A stretch of DNA of 22,931 bases, taken from positions 1 through 22,931 of the IMG/VR virus record IMGVR_UViG_3300006802_000620; one strand, given 5' to 3'. The position numbers and the translations under genes are program-made. Numbering within the stretch: position 1 is the stretch's first letter; each line of letters starts with the position of its first letter. The notes under the pieces were generated by a model, which was not told the origin of the DNA, searched no databases, and was given only the letters and a program-made list of their open reading frames with translations. Positions 14,465 through 21,271 of the stretch are shown in pieces. Origin of the DNA: a virus.

Positions 14465-15397
14465 ATGAAAGATTTATTAAAAGAAGCTATTGCTGATGCA
14501 AAAGCTGTAAGAGAAACAGCCTTAGCCAATGCAAAACTTGCTCTTGAAGAAGCTTTCCAACCAAGACTTCAGTCTATGTTATCTGCTAAGTTATCTGAGG
14601 AATTAGAGGACGAAGAAATGACAGAAGAAGAAGAAATGGAAATGGATACTCAAGTTGAAGAAGGTGAAGAAGCTCCTGCTCCTGCACCTGAAACAGAAGA
14701 GTCAGAAGAGTCAGAAGAGTCAGATGATGACGATGATGACGATGACGACAACGAAGAAGAAGCTCCTGCAGAGGAAGAAGAAACAATGGAAGAGGAAGAT
14801 GATTTAGATTTAGAAGAAATCATCCGCGAATTAGAAATGTCAGATTCAGAAGGTGAAGACCTTGAAGAAGCCGATGGTGAAGAAGGCGAAGGCCAAGATG
14901 AGCCAATGGAAGAAGGTGATCATGAAGAAGATGCCATGGAAGAAGGAGAAGATGAAGAAATCAACATCGACGAAATCATCCGCGCATTACGTGAAGAGGA
15001 TGAAGCAGAGGAAGAGATGACTGAAGAAGAGGAAACAAATGAAGAAGAATTAGAAGAGGCTTACAATGTAATCCGTTTCTTAAAAGGTAAAATCAATGAA
15101 GTTAATTTATTGAATGCTAAACTTCTTTTCTCTAATAAGTTATTCCGTAACTTTAGCTTAAACGAGTCACAGAAAATGAAAGTTATCGAAAATTTCGATA
15201 GAGCTCACTCAATTCGTGAGGTCAAATTAGTTTACTCAACTTTAGCTGAAGGCTTTAAAATGCCAGCAGCAACTAAGAAAGTAGTTAAAGAATCATTTGC
15301 TTCGAAGCCTGTTGCTTCAACCAAACCTGCAAAGCAAGTAATTTCTGAAGGTACTGAGTTAGCTAATCGTTTCAAAAAATTAGCAGGTTTAAAATAA
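14465..15397 (+). CDS. gp22: Prohead core scaffolding protein, gp22-like
   Basis: The 310-residue product is the likely internal scaffold around which the capsid protein assembles and which the protease later destroys. The N-terminus is helical (MKDLLKEAIADAKAVRETAL) and includes LKE/A. Residues about 45-205 are extremely acidic and low in complexity, with a run of nine Asp near 88-96. Within this part, LDLEEIIRELE and INIDEIIRALRE are two copies of one helical motif. Residues about 205-265 form the gp22-like helical domain (YNVIRFLKGKINEVNLLNAK, then LFRNFSLNESQKMKVIENFD). A basic tail ends ANRFKKLAGLK. T4 gp22 is 269 residues and also acidic. Position just before the capsid gene, and acidity, support the call more than direct sequence identity does. 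Confidence 0.88.
   Translation: MKDLLKEAIADAKAVRETALANAKLALEEAFQPRLQSMLSAKLSEELEDEEMTEEEEMEMDTQVEEGEEAPAPAPETEESEESEESDDDDDDDDDNEEEAPAEEEETMEEEDDLDLEEIIRELEMSDSEGEDLEEADGEEGEGQDEPMEEGDHEEDAMEEGEDEEINIDEIIRALREEDEAEEEMTEEEETNEEELEEAYNVIRFLKGKINEVNLLNAKLLFSNKLFRNFSLNESQKMKVIENFDRAHSIREVKLVYSTLAEGFKMPAATKKVVKESFASKPVASTKPAKQVISEGTELANRFKKLAGLK
14696..14749 (+). repeat. Short tandem repeats encoding acidic residues
   Basis: Three exact copies of the nine-base unit GAAGAGTCA (14696-14722, Glu-Glu-Ser) run into a GAT/GAC tract (14723-14749, nine Asp). Tracts like this can change length by slippage without breaking the frame. Confidence 0.85.
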
Positions 15398-15422
15398 TTT
15401 AAACAATTAAAAAAACAAAAAA
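15398..15422 (+). promoter_or_regulatory. A-rich Shine-Dalgarno-free leader of the capsid gene
   Basis: The 25 bases before the capsid ATG contain no G and are mostly A, ending in a run of seven A followed by TG of the start codon. An A-rich, unstructured leader of this kind is typical of highly translated Bacteroidota genes. No ATATTTATT motif is present, so the gene is probably read from the scaffold transcript. Confidence 0.6.
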
Positions 15423-17099
15423 ATGTCTTTAAATAACATTCTTAACGAAAGTACATCTGCCGTACGTCGTCAGATGGAAGAAACCAAAGGCTTAGTAGCC
15501 AAGTGGGAAAAGACCGGTTTGTTAGAAGGCCTCGGCGCTGAGTATGACAAACACGGTATGGCAATTATGCTTGAAAACCAAGCAAAACAATTAGTATCTG
15601 AGGCTAACTCAACTGGTACTGCTTCTAACTCAGAGCAGTGGTCAGGTGTAGCTCTTCCTTTAGTACGTCGTGTATTCGCTGAAATCGCAGCTAAAGATTT
15701 CGTTAGTGTACAGCCTATGAATTTACCTTCAGGTCTTGTATTCTATATGGATTTCAAATATGCTTCAGGTCAAGCTGGATTCGCTACTACTAACGGCGGT
15801 TCTACCACTCCTTCATCAGCTGCTTACCAAGCTAATTCAGTATTCGGTGCTACTGCCGGTGCTGCTGACGCTAATGGTGGTTTGTATGGTGCAGGTCGCT
15901 TCGGTTACTCAATCAACGACTTAACAGTATCAGTTAGTGCTTCTGGTTCTTATACTCCTTCAGCTACTTTAGCTGACGTTGCTGCATTGACTATGGCTGC
16001 TGACGCTGATTTTGATGAGTTTAACTATGACAGCAAATTCACTGCTGCATACTCTGCATCAATCGCTGCTGGTGATTTCTCTAAAATTACTGTAGCTGTA
16101 GCTGCTTTACCTAGCTTAGATGCTGAAGGCGTTCGTGCTTTCGCAATCACTGGTTCAGGTATTGACACTTACTTCCCTCAATTCACTAAAAATGTAAATG
16201 ACACTCACGTTACTTTCATCGTTTCAGGTTCTATTAGCGAAACTGGTGCTGCTGAAGGCGTTGCTGTTCAGTACCACAAACAACCAACGGCTGACGGTCG
16301 TGGTGACTTTGAAGATACTGCAGGTAACGGAACTGACATCAACATTCCTGAATTGAACGTTGAATTGAAATCAGAAGCTATTATTGCTAAGACTCGTAAG
16401 TTGAAAGCAGTATGGTCTCCTGAATTCGCTCAAGACCTTAACGCTTACCATTCAATCGATGCTGAAGCTGAATTGACTTCTATGTTGTCTGAGTATATCT
16501 CTCAAGAGATTGACCTCGAGATCTTAGATATGTTGATCCAAAATGCAGTTACCGAAGAGAAATGGTCAGCACAATTAGGATATGAGTATAGCGCTGCAAC
16601 TGATAGCTTTGCTTCAATTGGTAATTCAGCCGCTGCTGCTTATAACCAAGGTCAATGGTTCCAAACTTTGGGAACTAAGATCCAAAAGGTATCTAACAAA
16701 ATTCACCAAAAGACTATGCGTGGTGGAGCTAACTTCTTAGTATGTTCTCCTGACGTTGCAACTATCTTGGAATCTATTCCTGGATATGCTGCTGACACTA
16801 ATGGTGATAAATCACAATTTGCAATGGGTGTTCAGAAAGTTGGTTTGTTAAACAGCCGCTTCACTGTCTACAAAAACCCATATATGACTGACAACGTGAT
16901 CTTGATGGGTTACAGAGGTGCTCAATTCCTTGAGACTGGTGCAGTATATGCTCCATATGTACCTTTGATCATGACTCCTTTAGTATACGATCCTACCAAC
17001 TTTACTCCACGTAAAGGTGTTATGACTCGTTACGCGAAGAAGATGGTTCGTCCTGAATTCTACGGAACTATTAAGGTTCACGGTTTGAATTTAGTATAA
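15423..17099 (+). CDS. gp23: Major capsid protein, gp23-like
   Basis: The 558-residue product is the main shell subunit (T4 gp23 is 521). An N-terminal propeptide is expected: QLVSE/ANSTG at 56-65 fits the gp21 cleavage rule, giving cleavage after E60, close to E65 in T4. Conserved blocks are VRRVFAEIAAKDFVSVQPMN at 81-100, then LPSGLVFYMDF, the block starting KSEAIIAKTRKLKAVWSPE, DLNAYHSIDAEAELTSML, and C-terminal FLETGAVYAPYVPL with PEFYGTIKVHGL. Residues about 120-310, Gly/Ala/Ser/Thr rich and beta-like, hold a lineage-specific insertion that probably makes the outer-surface domain. The gene is visibly richer in G and C and in codons such as GCT, GGT, AAC and TTC than its neighbours. That matches selection for high expression rather than recent transfer. 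Confidence 0.96.
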   Translation: MSLNNILNESTSAVRRQMEETKGLVAKWEKTGLLEGLGAEYDKHGMAIMLENQAKQLVSEANSTGTASNSEQWSGVALPLVRRVFAEIAAKDFVSVQPMNLPSGLVFYMDFKYASGQAGFATTNGGSTTPSSAAYQANSVFGATAGAADANGGLYGAGRFGYSINDLTVSVSASGSYTPSATLADVAALTMAADADFDEFNYDSKFTAAYSASIAAGDFSKITVAVAALPSLDAEGVRAFAITGSGIDTYFPQFTKNVNDTHVTFIVSGSISETGAAEGVAVQYHKQPTADGRGDFEDTAGNGTDINIPELNVELKSEAIIAKTRKLKAVWSPEFAQDLNAYHSIDAEAELTSMLSEYISQEIDLEILDMLIQNAVTEEKWSAQLGYEYSAATDSFASIGNSAAAAYNQGQWFQTLGTKIQKVSNKIHQKTMRGGANFLVCSPDVATILESIPGYAADTNGDKSQFAMGVQKVGLLNSRFTVYKNPYMTDNVILMGYRGAQFLETGAVYAPYVPLIMTPLVYDPTNFTPRKGVMTRYAKKMVRPEFYGTIKVHGLNLV

Positions 17100-17123
17100 T
17101 CTAGAGTCATACTCAATTAATTG

Positions 17124-17151
17124 GAAAAGGGGCTAGTAATAGTCCCTTTTC
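17124..17151 (+). terminator. Rho-independent-like terminator after the capsid gene
   Basis: An eleven-pair stem, GAAAAGGGGCT (17124-17134) with AGTCCCTTTTC (17141-17151), has one G-U pair and the loop AGTAAT. The descending arm carries CCCTTTT, as in bidirectional A/T-flanked terminators. T4 also ends its gene 23 transcript this way. Confidence 0.75.
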
Positions 17152-17175
17152 TACTGTTATAAAGGAGCAAACAAG

Positions 17176-17184
17176 ATATTTATT
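17176..17184 (+). promoter_or_regulatory. Late-promoter-like motif ATATTTATT
   Basis: ATATTTATT, preceded by G and followed by AATAAA, lies after the capsid terminator and 27 nt before the PhoH-like start. Between them is a three-codon mini-frame (ATG GAA TCT TAA at 17189). The motif would start the phoH to lysin/ART gene string. Confidence 0.5.
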
Positions 17185-17211
17185 AATAAATGGAATCTTA
17201 ATTAGTTACTT

Positions 17212-17907
17212 ATGGAAGACACTCAACAACAAAGACCAGCCCGTTTGTCAAATAGCGAAAAGCGCAAACCAAAAGGCGCAATTAAATTTAATATACAATT
17301 AAATGAAGAGCAAAAGGCAGCAAAGGCTGAAGTATTAAACAATACTGTTACTCTAATTAAAGGTGCCGCAGGATCTGGAAAAACATTAGTAGCGTGTCAA
17401 ATTGCATTAGATATGTTTTTTACCCGCCAAATTGAAAAAATTATTATTACGAGACCAAATGTCGCGTCAGCTGACGAAATTGGGTTCTTACCAGGATCAA
17501 TGAAAGAAAAAATGGATCCATGGCTAGCCCCAATTTATGCTAATTTATATATGTTATATAATAAGCAGACAATCGATAAGATGGTTGATAACCAAGAGAT
17601 CGAGATTCTTCCGTTCGCATTTGTACGGGGTAGGACGTTTGTGGATTCGGTGGTTATTGTGGATGAAGCTCAAAACGTAAATAATAATCAAACAGAGATG
17701 ATTGTTGGTCGATTAGGGCTTAATTCAAAAATGATTTTTTGTGGAGATATTGCACAAATTGATCTTAAAAACAAAAAAGAGTCGGGAGTTGACTTTTTTA
17801 AAATTTTAGAATCGCGCGTCAATGGAGTTAAGGTTATAACATTATTAAATAATCATAGGCATCCTATCGTGCCAGAAATTTTAACCGTATATACAGAGTA
17901 TAAATAA
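17212..17907 (+). CDS. phoH: PhoH-like P-loop ATPase
   Basis: The 231-residue product has the full PhoH core: Walker A GAAGSGKT at 51-58, the ITRPNVASADEIGFLPGSMK segment at 79-98, PFAFVRGRTF at 134-143, Walker B VVIVDEAQN at 147-155, and IFCGDIAQIDL further on. PhoH proteins are superfamily 1 helicase-like ATPases found in many bacteria and in a large share of marine T4-type phages; their substrate in phages is unsettled, with RNA metabolism the usual suggestion. The first 25 residues (TQQQRPARLSNSEKRKPKG) are basic and disordered. The gene follows the capsid terminator and overlaps the next gene by one base (TAATG), which suggests the two enzymes work together. Confidence 0.93.
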   Translation: MEDTQQQRPARLSNSEKRKPKGAIKFNIQLNEEQKAAKAEVLNNTVTLIKGAAGSGKTLVACQIALDMFFTRQIEKIIITRPNVASADEIGFLPGSMKEKMDPWLAPIYANLYMLYNKQTIDKMVDNQEIEILPFAFVRGRTFVDSVVIVDEAQNVNNNQTEMIVGRLGLNSKMIFCGDIAQIDLKNKKESGVDFFKILESRVNGVKVITLLNNHRHPIVPEILTVYTEYK

Positions 17908-18539
17908 TGGATATATTAGATAACTATTTTGGTGAAGAAATGCAAAAATATTTGCCGAAGTTTGAGCAACATAAAGTGTATTCAGACCCAAAAGCGTTTG
18001 CATTTAATTCTATAAATGAAGCCAAAACAAAAAAATTAAGAATTTTTGATTTTGACGACACATTAGCCAAGGTTAAGGCAAATATTATTGTACATAACAA
18101 AGACAAAGAGTTTACCTTAACCCCAGCAGAATTTGCAGTATATGAGCCAAAGCCCGGCGATACATTTAATTTTAAAGAATTTGACGCTATTGTAAAAACT
18201 GCTGCACCAATTAAAAAGAATATTGAATTGTTAAAAAAAGCTGCTAGCGATTCTAATACAAAGACTACGATATTAACCGCTCGTTTATTAGGATATCCAG
18301 TTAAGCGGTATTTAAAAAAGAATTTTAATTTAGATATATATGTAGTTGCGTTAGGCGATGCAAATCCTATTAAAAAATCAAATTATATCGAAAAAGAAAT
18401 TAAAAAAGGATATTCAGATATTGTCTTTATTGACGATTCTATTAAAAATGTAAAAGCAGTTTCGGAATTAACTAAAAAATACCCTGATATTAAATTAGAG
18501 GTAATACATACGACAGACGCGGAACATATAAAATTTTAA
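17907..18539 (+). CDS. HAD-superfamily phosphatase
   Basis: The product has 210 residues. HAD motifs are clear: motif I FDFDDTLA with nucleophile D48 and acid/base D50, motif II in TTILTAR with T124, a candidate motif III Lys at 156-157 (NPIKKSNY), and motif IV VFIDDS with D176/D177. The small insertion between motifs I and II (residues 60-100) would form the cap. The first 40 residues (DNYFGEEMQKYLPKFEQH) are an extra helical leader. The substrate is unknown; the fold is shared with the phosphatase half of T4 polynucleotide kinase, so a nucleic-acid end or a nucleotide is possible. It overlaps the PhoH-like gene by one base, and a five-base gap leads to the endolysin gene. Confidence 0.88.
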   Translation: MDILDNYFGEEMQKYLPKFEQHKVYSDPKAFAFNSINEAKTKKLRIFDFDDTLAKVKANIIVHNKDKEFTLTPAEFAVYEPKPGDTFNFKEFDAIVKTAAPIKKNIELLKKAASDSNTKTTILTARLLGYPVKRYLKKNFNLDIYVVALGDANPIKKSNYIEKEIKKGYSDIVFIDDSIKNVKAVSELTKKYPDIKLEVIHTTDAEHIKF

Positions 18540-18544
18540 AAATT

Positions 18545-19363
18545 ATGCTACTTAAAAATGGATCAAGCGGAGATGATGTAAAAAAGCTCCAAGAAAAATT
18601 GGGATTAGTTGCTGACGGCGATTTTGGACCAAAAACTGAGGCCGCTGTAAAAGCTTGGCAAACTGCAAACGGGTTAACAGCCGACGGCATTGTTGGTAAT
18701 AGCACTTGGGGAAAGATGTTTAGTAATGAGCCATCGACTATTTCAATACCTACTTCAGAATTTAAATTAGATGCTTTAAAAGGCCATGTACCTGATGCGG
18801 TAATTGCACAAATTCCAGATACGGCAGCTAAATTTAATATTACAAATACTTTAAGATTAGCACATTTTCTAGCACAATGTGCTCATGAATCGGGAAAGTT
18901 TAAAGCGGTAAGTGAAAACTTAAATTACTCAGCAGATGGTCTTAATAAAGTGTTTCCTAAGTATTTTAAAAATGCTGGGAGAAATGCAGCTGACTATGCT
19001 CGCAACCCAGAAAAGATTGCTAATGTAGTATACGCTAATAGAATGTCTAATGGCGATACAGCTTCAGGCGATGGATGGAAATTTAGAGGCCGTGGATATA
19101 TCCAATTGACAGGACGGGCTAATTATGCTAAATTTGATAAAATGGTAGACGATGATATTTTAGGTAATCCTGATTTGGTGGCTACCAAATACCCATTAAT
19201 GTCAGCCGCATTTTTCTTTAACTCAAATAACCTTTGGGCTATCTGTGATAAAGGAGCTGACGATGCTACAACGGCAATGGTAACAAAGCGAGTAAATGGC
19301 GGAACTTTAGGATTGCCAGACCGAATTAAGCATTTTAAAGAATTTTATAATTTATTAAAATAA
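18545..19363 (+). CDS. Endolysin: peptidoglycan-binding domain plus GH19 lysozyme domain
   Basis: The product has 272 residues. Residues about 1-58 are a peptidoglycan-binding domain type 1 (LKNGSSGDDVKKLQEKLG, DGDFGPKTEAAVKAWQ, then ADGIVGNSTW). Residues about 75-272 are a glycoside hydrolase family 19 (chitinase-like lysozyme) domain. Its likely catalytic Glu residues are E115 in AHESG and E124 in SENLNYSA; it also has FPKYF, the block ARNPEKIANVVYANRMSNGD, and the GRGYIQLTG motif at 182-190. It should cut the glycan strands of peptidoglycan at lysis, or locally at entry if carried in the virion. No signal peptide is visible, so release would need a holin; none is assigned with confidence. 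The stop overlaps the following start (TAATG). Confidence 0.92.
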   Translation: MLLKNGSSGDDVKKLQEKLGLVADGDFGPKTEAAVKAWQTANGLTADGIVGNSTWGKMFSNEPSTISIPTSEFKLDALKGHVPDAVIAQIPDTAAKFNITNTLRLAHFLAQCAHESGKFKAVSENLNYSADGLNKVFPKYFKNAGRNAADYARNPEKIANVVYANRMSNGDTASGDGWKFRGRGYIQLTGRANYAKFDKMVDDDILGNPDLVATKYPLMSAAFFFNSNNLWAICDKGADDATTAMVTKRVNGGTLGLPDRIKHFKEFYNLLK

Positions 19364-20184
19364 TGATTAAGTTAACGGACCTTTTATCTGAGTTAAAATC
19401 ACTTCGTGGTATTGATGAAATTGATACTACTAAACCATATACGTTAATATGGAACAATGGAGATTTAATGGCAATGTCTCCTAACTCTCAAATGATGCCT
19501 TCATTAGCAAAGAATTTTCCTTTGCGTATTAATCCCGATGAAAAGCTTGTCGAGTTAGTTGACTATGATGATTGGTCTAGTTTTAAGGATATACTTAAAA
19601 TGCAACAAGCGGTCAAAGACACCTTAAGGGCTAAGTTAATTGATATGTCTTGGAAAGTTAATATTCCAATGACAGATTCTAAAAAGAATATTGGATCACT
19701 TAAAATGTCTGATTTTCTTAATTATAATGCTACATTTTCAAATAAGATACCAAAAGCTTTTCATGGCACGACAGATAAAGATTTAGAGTCTATACAGCAA
19801 TTGGGAATTGTACCTCCGTCAAAAACAGACAGAGAAACTTTAAAATGGACTCAATTTTATGGAGAAGATTCTGAAAATAGAACATATTGGTCAATTGATT
19901 TTGACAGGGCCGCATATTATGCAAAGAACGCAGTAGCGATGTACAAAAGGCTGGGCATTAAAGCAAAGCCTATTGTTATTGAAATAAATAATTGGCCAAT
20001 GTCACAAAATGTAGTGGCTGATGACGACTTTCAATCAAATATGAGTATGGTTCAAATGTTAGCTGCACTGCAGCATGGAGGAGTTGATAAAGACTCGCCA
20101 ATTCAGTCAATTAGAATGACTTCGCAATTTGCAATCAAAGGCAGGGTTCCGGCTTCAAAAATTGTTAAAATTCATAAAGTATAA
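19363..20184 (+). CDS. ADP-ribosyltransferase-like protein with packaging-type N-terminus
   Basis: The product has 273 residues. The start MIKLTDLLSELKSL repeats the pattern of the Cys-rich protein at 5369 (MIKLADLLKEA), with a possible protease site after LLSE. Residues about 130-270 have the layout of H-Y-type ADP-ribosyl/RNA-phosphotransferase folds: KAFHGTTDKDLESIQQLGIV at 131-150 with candidate H134, TYWSIDFDRAAYYAKNAV at 174-191 with Y175, PIVIEIN at 203-209, and the closing IKGRVPASKIVKIHKV. Residues 15-125 are an unassigned N-terminal region. T4 packages the ADP-ribosyltransferase Alt in its head and injects it to modify host RNA polymerase, so an injected effector is a reasonable hypothesis. 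The acceptor and activity are unknown. The gene overlaps the endolysin gene by one base. Confidence 0.7.
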   Translation: MIKLTDLLSELKSLRGIDEIDTTKPYTLIWNNGDLMAMSPNSQMMPSLAKNFPLRINPDEKLVELVDYDDWSSFKDILKMQQAVKDTLRAKLIDMSWKVNIPMTDSKKNIGSLKMSDFLNYNATFSNKIPKAFHGTTDKDLESIQQLGIVPPSKTDRETLKWTQFYGEDSENRTYWSIDFDRAAYYAKNAVAMYKRLGIKAKPIVIEINNWPMSQNVVADDDFQSNMSMVQMLAALQHGGVDKDSPIQSIRMTSQFAIKGRVPASKIVKIHKV

Positions 20185-20187
20185 ATA
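20180..20187 (+). promoter_or_regulatory. TATAAATA, exact T4 late-promoter consensus
   Basis: TATAAATA spans the stop codon of the ADP-ribosyltransferase-like gene, 29 nt before the fibre ATG. It is the only gene-leading site here with the T4 form rather than ATATTTATT. In such AT-rich DNA chance is a real alternative. Confidence 0.3.
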
Positions 20188-20216
20188 TTACACATTATTA
20201 AAATAATTAATACAAT

Positions 20217-21218
20217 ATGTCAATAACAATACCAGGGCCATATAATTACCCAATAGTACCGTACCATTCAGGAAGTGCTAGCACTACTATAATAGAATCA
20301 GATCCTATATACGTTTCTGACTCTGGTAGTTTAGCAACTCTGGGTTCAAATACATTTACAGGAACTCAAACTTTTACAGGAAATTTAGTACCTACCGTAT
20401 CTTCATCGTTTAGTTTAGGTACTGTTAATAATCCATGGAAAGAAATATATATTTCATCAGGATCGCTTTCAATACAATCTGATACGCCAGGAAATCCGGA
20501 CGCAGTTATTACAAATAAATTAGGCAACCTAGAGATTTCTGTAGGAGGTATGCAGCTTTTAGGAAATGGATCATTCCGAGCATCGACAGGCTCATTTAGT
20601 TATATTTCCGGAAGTATAACCCAAGTAGGTGATCATATCCAGACTGGTACTAAAACTATTAGCGGATCTTTAAGAGTAAGCGGTTCATCCGTATTTGATA
20701 GTGATGTAAATGTTCAAAGTGGATTTTATCACAAAGGACATTTACAATTCAACTACGGACAATTCTATTCATTAGAAACTCAATCGGGTTCGGCTGATAC
20801 AGCCTATGCAATGAAATATGAAGTAACGGATGGAACTGATGGTGTATCTATTACAAATAATGCAAGTGGATTACCAACGAGAATAACTCCAGCCAATACT
20901 GGCGTATATAATATTCAATTTTCAAATCAATTAGGTAACACCGATAATTCGGACATTACATTTGATATTTGGTTTAGAATAAATGAAGTAAATGTACCAA
21001 ACTCTAATACAAAGTTTAGTTTGATTAAATCATTAGGAAGTGGATTATATGCAGTTGCTGCACTAAACTTCTTAACTCAACTAAATGCAGGTCAGTATGT
21101 TGAAATAATGTGGAGTTGTGCCGCATCAACTGGACAATTTGAATATTTAGGAACACAATCAACACCAACACGACCAGCAACTCCATCAATCATATTGACA
21201 GTAACTCAAATAGCGTAA
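20217..21218 (+). CDS. Virion fibre with C1q/TNF-like C-terminal domain, whisker-position
   Basis: The product has 333 residues. The N-terminal part is Ser/Gly/Thr rich with fibre-type repeats (SNTFTGTQTFTGNL, SSSFSLGTVNNPWKEIYI, then GSLRVSGSSVFDSDVNV). Residues about 185-333 look like a compact trimeric jelly-roll head of the C1q/TNF type: QSGSADTAYAMKYEVTDG, RITPANTGVYNIQFSNQL, DITFDIWFRINEVNVPNS, QLNAGQYVEIMW, and a final IILTVTQIA. It lies immediately before gp13-like and gp14-like genes, the position of the fibritin gene wac in T4, so a neck whisker or collar fibre is the favoured guess. A tail fibre or capsid decoration is the alternative. Neither a chaperone nor an adhesin partner is next to it. 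Confidence 0.8.
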   Translation: MSITIPGPYNYPIVPYHSGSASTTIIESDPIYVSDSGSLATLGSNTFTGTQTFTGNLVPTVSSSFSLGTVNNPWKEIYISSGSLSIQSDTPGNPDAVITNKLGNLEISVGGMQLLGNGSFRASTGSFSYISGSITQVGDHIQTGTKTISGSLRVSGSSVFDSDVNVQSGFYHKGHLQFNYGQFYSLETQSGSADTAYAMKYEVTDGTDGVSITNNASGLPTRITPANTGVYNIQFSNQLGNTDNSDITFDIWFRINEVNVPNSNTKFSLIKSLGSGLYAVAALNFLTQLNAGQYVEIMWSCAASTGQFEYLGTQSTPTRPATPSIILTVTQIA

Positions 21219-21246
21219 CTAAAAACACCGTAATTTGATACAAAAG

Positions 21247-21255
21247 ATATTTATA
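21247..21255 (+). promoter_or_regulatory. Late-promoter-like motif ATATTTATA
   Basis: ATATTTATA, preceded by G, lies in the 53-base gap after the fibre gene and 16 nt before the neck-protein ATG. The surrounding sequence (GATATTTATATTAAAGA) repeats that at 4161-4177 base for base. Confidence 0.5.
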
Positions 21256-21271
21256 TTAAAGAAAGAACGAA

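Noticed and set aside
14465-15397. Acidic repeat region taken as a sequencing artefact
   Set aside because: The frame is intact throughout and gp22-type scaffolds are normally acidic and low in complexity.
15736-15924. 62-codon + frame inside the capsid gene
   Set aside because: It is wholly nested in the capsid gene with Leu-rich low-complexity content; it is a frame shadow.
17161-17168. AAAGGAGC, a good Shine-Dalgarno-like sequence after the capsid gene
   Set aside because: No start codon lies at a suitable distance; the next gene starts 44 bases on. It may be chance or a remnant.
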